A DNA stretch of 8,511 bases from Bacillota bacterium (GTDB lineage: Bacteria; Bacillota; Clostridia; Peptostreptococcales; Thermotaleaceae): assembly GCA_023623095.1 (NCBI GenBank), contig JAMNXX010000144.1:1-8511 (forward strand). Reading direction: 5' to 3'. Shown in pieces: positions 5,623 through 8,511 of this stretch (position 1 is the stretch's first letter; the number at the start of each line of letters is the position of its first letter). A program made the translations under genes and the position numbers. The notes under the pieces were generated by a model, which saw nothing but the letters and a program-made list of their open reading frames with translations, was not told where the DNA came from and searched no databases.

Positions 5623-7452
5623 CTATACCTGCAGCATATTTTCTAATTTTTCTACAAGTCCCTCAAATACATCGAGGGCGCGATGGATCGGTTCCGGCGT
5701 TTTCATATCGACGCCTGCCTTCTGAAGAAGATGGATGGGGTAATCTGAACTGCCGCTTTTTAAAAAGTCAATATACCGTTTGACCGCTTCAGAGCCTTCT
5801 CTTAAAATCTGCTGCGAAAGTGCAATTGCTGCCGAATACCCAGTCGCATATTTATATACATAAAAGGCATTGTAAAAGTGAGGGATCCTCGCCCATTCAA
5901 AACGAATCTGATCATCATAAACCATCTCAGACCCATAATATTTTTTGTTCAATTCCAGATAAATCTGAGATAAATTTTCTGCTGTCAATGCTTCTCCCTT
6001 TTCTACCTTCTCATGGATCTTTTTCTCAAATGAAGCAAACATCGTCTGCCTGTATACCGTTGCGCGAAATTGTTCTAAATAATGATTCAAAAGATACATC
6101 TTTTCTTTTTTGTCTTGCGTGTTGTTTAAAAGATACTCCATTAGCAGCGCCTCATTTACCGTGGAGGCTACTTCCGCTACAAATATCGTATACCCTCCAT
6201 AGATATAAGGCTGATTTTGATGGGAATAGTATGAATGCATCGAGTGTCCCATTTCATGGGCAAGGGTAAACAGATCGTTGATCGTATTTTGATAATTCAT
6301 CAAAATATAGGGGGAGCTGTCATAAGTGCCAAAAGAATATGCCCCTCCTGTTTTTCCCTGATTTTCATAAACATCGATCCAGCCTTCATGAAATCCTTTA
6401 TCCATGATGCGGATATATTCTTCTCCCAACGGCCGCAGTCCTTCTTTGATGCGTTTTTTCGCCTCTTCATATGGAACTTCGATTTTTACCTCCGGGACGA
6501 TGGGTACATATAGGTCATACATATGCAGCGCATCAACCTTCAATGCCCTTTTTCGCAAGCTTACATATCGAGCCATTGCATCCAAGCGGCTCTCCACCGC
6601 CTCGATCAGATTGTCATAAACCGATACGGGAATATTGTCTTCCGATAGTGCTGCTTCCAGTGAAGAACGATATTTTCTGATCTTGGCAAAAAAAACATCT
6701 TTCTTTACGCTGTAGCTCAGTGTCGCTCCAATCGTATTGATCTGATTCTCATATGAATGATAAAGGGCTTTGAAAGCATCTCGGCGCACCCTGCGATCCG
6801 GGCTCTCCATCAGCCTGATGTATCGGCCTTTTGTCACTTCAATCTCTTCTCCGCTTTCATCTCGAATCACCGGAAATTTGATATCCGCATTGTTGAGCAT
6901 CCCGAATATATTCTGAGGAGCGGCAGCAATTTCGCCTATCTCTGCCAAAATCTGCTCCTCTCTCTTTGAAAGAATATGTTCTTTCTGCCGAAAGAGCTCC
7001 TTGAAGAAGAAATCATATTCTCTTAAATCTTCATTCTCTGCTAAAAATCTCTTAATTTTTTCTTCCGGAATTTCAATGATCTCCGGCACAACAAAGGATA
7101 AAGATCCCCTGACTTGCACCGCAAGCACCTGGGCCTGATCGCTTTTTTCTTGATAGAATGCGTTGCGATTGTCCTCATCTCTCCGCATCCGCGCGTAAAC
7201 ATAAATATTCTCCAGCCTTCGTGAAATTGCATCTCTTAATTTTAATGCTCTAAAAAGCATATCTGCAGAATCACCTAATTTTCCGCTAAATGTACGCATT
7301 TCCTCGACCTGCTTTAAGAGAATATTTACATCTTTTTCCCATAATGTATCGTTTTCATACATTTTCTCTAGATTCCACTTATATTGAGCCGGAATATCAG
7401 CTCTGTCCGGAACTTTTTTCTTCTCAACCATATCCTTTGGCGGCGATGCCAT
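5623..7452 (-). CDS. pepF: Oligoendopeptidase F (M3 family zinc peptidase)
   Basis: A cytosolic metallopeptidase that cuts oligopeptides of roughly 7 to 20 residues, used in peptide nutrition and turnover. The 609 residues match the usual PepF length of about 600. The N-terminal half is helical, as in M3 peptidases. The zinc site is HEMGH (H399, E400, H403) within TLAHEMGHSMHS, and the third ligand is expected at E427 in FVAEVASTVNE. The C-terminal part has the family signatures EWARIPHFYNAFYVYKYATG (519-538) and FLKSGSSDYP (563-572). The start is ATG 7452, preceded by AGGAAGG; a GTG five codons earlier overlaps that site. It is apparently transcribed alone from the divergent region at 7453-7741. 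No clear terminator follows it, so some readthrough into the DsbA-family gene is possible. Nothing is missing from the active site. Confidence 0.96.
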   Translation of the reverse strand: MASPPKDMVEKKKVPDRADIPAQYKWNLEKMYENDTLWEKDVNILLKQVEEMRTFSGKLGDSADMLFRALKLRDAISRRLENIYVYARMRRDEDNRNAFYQEKSDQAQVLAVQVRGSLSFVVPEIIEIPEEKIKRFLAENEDLREYDFFFKELFRQKEHILSKREEQILAEIGEIAAAPQNIFGMLNNADIKFPVIRDESGEEIEVTKGRYIRLMESPDRRVRRDAFKALYHSYENQINTIGATLSYSVKKDVFFAKIRKYRSSLEAALSEDNIPVSVYDNLIEAVESRLDAMARYVSLRKRALKVDALHMYDLYVPIVPEVKIEVPYEEAKKRIKEGLRPLGEEYIRIMDKGFHEGWIDVYENQGKTGGAYSFGTYDSSPYILMNYQNTINDLFTLAHEMGHSMHSYYSHQNQPYIYGGYTIFVAEVASTVNEALLMEYLLNNTQDKKEKMYLLNHYLEQFRATVYRQTMFASFEKKIHEKVEKGEALTAENLSQIYLELNKKYYGSEMVYDDQIRFEWARIPHFYNAFYVYKYATGYSAAIALSQQILREGSEAVKRYIDFLKSGSSDYPIHLLQKAGVDMKTPEPIHRALDVFEGLVEKLENMLQV

Positions 7453-7518
7453 ACACCTTCCTTTCACTTTAAATCATCTACATAAAACCTTTTACAAAAC
7501 CGTTCAATCCGATTCAAA

Positions 7519-7548
7519 TTGACAGCAGTTCAGGCTGCTTGATATTTT
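7519..7548 (+). promoter_or_regulatory. Consensus -35 with inverted repeat in the spacer (candidate regulated promoter)
   Basis: A perfect TTGACA at 7519-7524 is followed after 18 bases by TATTTT (7543-7548). The spacer is nearly filled by the inverted repeat AGCAG-TTCAGG-CTGCT (7524-7539), which could be a repressor site or, for pepF, part of the leader RNA. If active, it would give a leader of about 190 bases before the DRTGG gene. Evidence is pattern only. Confidence 0.3.
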
Positions 7549-7692
7549 ATTCTTATATTATCATATTTTAACAGTATTTCCTCTTTTTCATTCTTCTTTT
7601 TATTTTTTGGGCTTGCTTATCGATTCTCCCTGAAACATTCAAAAAAAATTCCTAAAATCAGCTTCTGTATTCTGTATCGAATAAAAAAAGAT

Positions 7693-7720
7693 TTCATAAA
7701 GATCTGAATTATAGTATAAT
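7693..7720 (+). promoter_or_regulatory. Probable promoter of the DRTGG/hydrogenase-like operon
   Basis: A perfect -10 TATAAT at 7715-7720 with a moderate -35 TTCATA at 7693-7698 (16-base spacer). The expected transcript start near 7727 leaves a short leader with the ribosome site GGGGGTGG at 7730-7737 just before GTG 7742. A tandem TTCTGTA repeat (7663-7676) lies upstream. The rest of the 289-base divergent region is AT-rich and holds no gene; no clear pepF promoter could be picked out, although TATGATAAT-like sequence on the - strand around 7557-7565 is possible. Confidence 0.55.
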
Positions 7721-7741
7721 GAAATTATTGGGGGTGGATTC

Positions 7742-8077
7742 GTGAAATTATCAGAAATCATTCGCATTCTATCCGCAAAAATTCACGCATCAGGGGATTT
7801 CGATATATTGATTCATTCCTATAAAGCCTCTAATTTATTAAGTGAAATTTTAAGAGGCCCTGCTGATAATTCTATCCTTCTAACAAAGCTAGATAACATC
7901 CAAGTCATACGTACAGCAGAAATTACAGATATGCGAGCAGTCATCCTCGCTCATCATATCCCTTCTGATGAAATGATCCAAATGGCTGCAAACAGTCGGA
8001 TTCCTCTACTTAGCACGAAATATCAACTAAGCCAATGTTGCGAACTCCTTCAGCAATACGGCCTACATAGTTGGTAA
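7742..8077 (+). CDS. DRTGG-domain protein
   Basis: A 111-residue protein made of a single DRTGG domain, seen in the pattern IHSYKASNLLSEILR (24-38), ILLTKLDNIQVIRTAEITD (45-63), AVILAHHIPSDEMIQMA (66-82) and IPLLSTKYQLSQCCELL (87-103). The domain is named after a motif found next to CBS or phosphotransacetylase-like domains; its ligand is not established. Small stand-alone copies occur in Clostridia beside [Fe]-hydrogenase-like ferredoxin proteins, anti-sigma-type kinases and NuoE/NuoF genes, which matches the neighbour that starts 14 bases downstream. The start is GTG 7742 after GGGGGTGG; other nearby starts run into stops. It has no membrane segment and is probably a soluble regulatory or sensory subunit of a redox cluster, which is inference from context. 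Confidence 0.85.
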   Translation: MKLSEIIRILSAKIHASGDFDILIHSYKASNLLSEILRGPADNSILLTKLDNIQVIRTAEITDMRAVILAHHIPSDEMIQMAANSRIPLLSTKYQLSQCCELLQQYGLHSW

Positions 8078-8090
8078 GGGGGGCTAAATT

Positions 8091-8511
8091 ATGAGCCATG
8101 AACATTTTCATTCTGTTATATTGGAGGAAGATAAATGCATTGGTTGTACCAACTGCATTAAACGGTGCCCTACGGAAGCCATCCGCGTGAAAGACGGAAA
8201 AGCAAAAATAATCAAAGAACGTTGTGTTGACTGCGGAGAATGTATTCGCATCTGCCCGCAACATGCTAAAAATGCGATTACCGATCCGATCGACACCATC
8301 GGACGATTTCAATATAAAATTGCCCTTCCTGCTCCTTCTCTATTGGGACAATTTGATGAGACGGCAGCAGAGCCTGCCAAAATACTGTCTGCTTTAAAAG
8401 AAATCGGTTTTGATGAAGTTTTTGAAGTTTCTCGCGGTGCAGACATCGTCTCTCACTATACCGGGGAACTATTAAAAAATCCAAAAGCACTACCTTTGAT
8501 TTCATCTTCTT
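8091..8511 (+). CDS. 4Fe-4S ferredoxin / [Fe]-hydrogenase-like C-terminal domain protein (partial)
   Basis: The first 140 codons of a gene cut by the right edge. Residues 16-27 (CIGCTNCIKRCP) and 45-56 (CVDCGECIRICP) are two complete 4Fe-4S ferredoxin motifs. After a short linker, KIALPAPSLLGQF (76-88) and the following stretch ILSALKEIGFDEVFEVSRGADIV match the beginning of the [Fe]-hydrogenase large-subunit C-terminal domain as found in clostridial proteins that often go on to PAS or regulatory domains. In such proteins a cysteine of the H-cluster region usually follows the LISS segment, which is exactly where the window ends, so catalytic competence cannot be judged. The ATG at 8091 has AAGGGGGG upstream and follows the DRTGG stop by 13 bases, so the two are one operon. 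A role as redox sensor or electron-transfer protein is more likely than a standard hydrogenase; this is inference. Confidence 0.85.
   Translation, partial: MSHEHFHSVILEEDKCIGCTNCIKRCPTEAIRVKDGKAKIIKERCVDCGECIRICPQHAKNAITDPIDTIGRFQYKIALPAPSLLGQFDETAAEPAKILSALKEIGFDEVFEVSRGADIVSHYTGELLKNPKALPLISSS

Noticed and set aside
5820..6269. + strand reading frame of 149 residues
   Set aside because: Entirely antisense to the highly conserved part of pepF; no recognisable domain.
7663..7676. Tandem TTCTGTA repeat
   Set aside because: Only two 7-base copies in AT-rich sequence; not enough to claim a regulator site.
8010..8312. - strand reading frames of 100 and 63 residues at the right side
   Set aside because: They are antisense to the DRTGG and ferredoxin/hydrogenase-like genes, whose motifs are unmistakable.

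Overview
The window looks like the chromosome of an anaerobic, low-GC Bacillota bacterium, most likely a member of the Clostridia. The evidence is the AT-rich sequence, strong purine-rich Shine-Dalgarno sites, and genes typical of fermenters: a NuoF-type [2Fe-2S] flavoprotein subunit at the left edge, and at the right edge a DRTGG protein followed by a ferredoxin/[Fe]-hydrogenase-like protein. The species cannot be named from the sequence.

Layout: all intact genes from 1 to 7452 run leftward (- strand); the two genes from 7742 to the end run rightward. From the left: (i) the first 97 codons of a NuoF/HylB-type NAD(P)H oxidoreductase subunit running off the edge; (ii) a 559-base stretch (292-850) without an intact gene, which holds the last ~40 codons of a formate/nitrite transporter, a second reading frame broken by a TGA, a candidate extended -10 promoter beside a 14-bp palindrome, and the terminator of the next operon; (iii) a compact operon read right to left: a small membrane-anchored FHA protein, a SEDS (FtsW/RodA) glycosyltransferase, a class B penicillin-binding protein, and fabI enoyl-ACP reductase; (iv) a DsbA-family CPYC oxidoreductase whose terminator abuts the promoter of the FHA operon; (v) pepF, a zinc oligoendopeptidase; (vi) a 289-base divergent promoter region; (vii) the DRTGG and 4Fe-4S/hydrogenase-like genes, the second cut by the right edge.

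How the genes work together: the SEDS protein polymerises glycan strands and the class B PBP cross-links them, a known enzyme pair. The FHA protein upstream is a plausible phosphothreonine reader that would place this pair under Ser/Thr kinase control, as in the FHA/rodA/pbpA neighbourhoods of Actinobacteria; this is inference. fabI adds fatty-acid elongation to the same transcript, so the unit is an envelope-building operon. The two edges both carry genes of hydrogen or formate redox metabolism, but they point away from each other with about 7.5 kb of other genes between them.

I found no complete novel system. The most unusual part is the gene-debris region at 292-850, followed by the FHA-SEDS-PBP-fabI operon and the DRTGG/hydrogenase-like pair. 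No tRNA, rRNA, CRISPR array or insertion sequence was seen.
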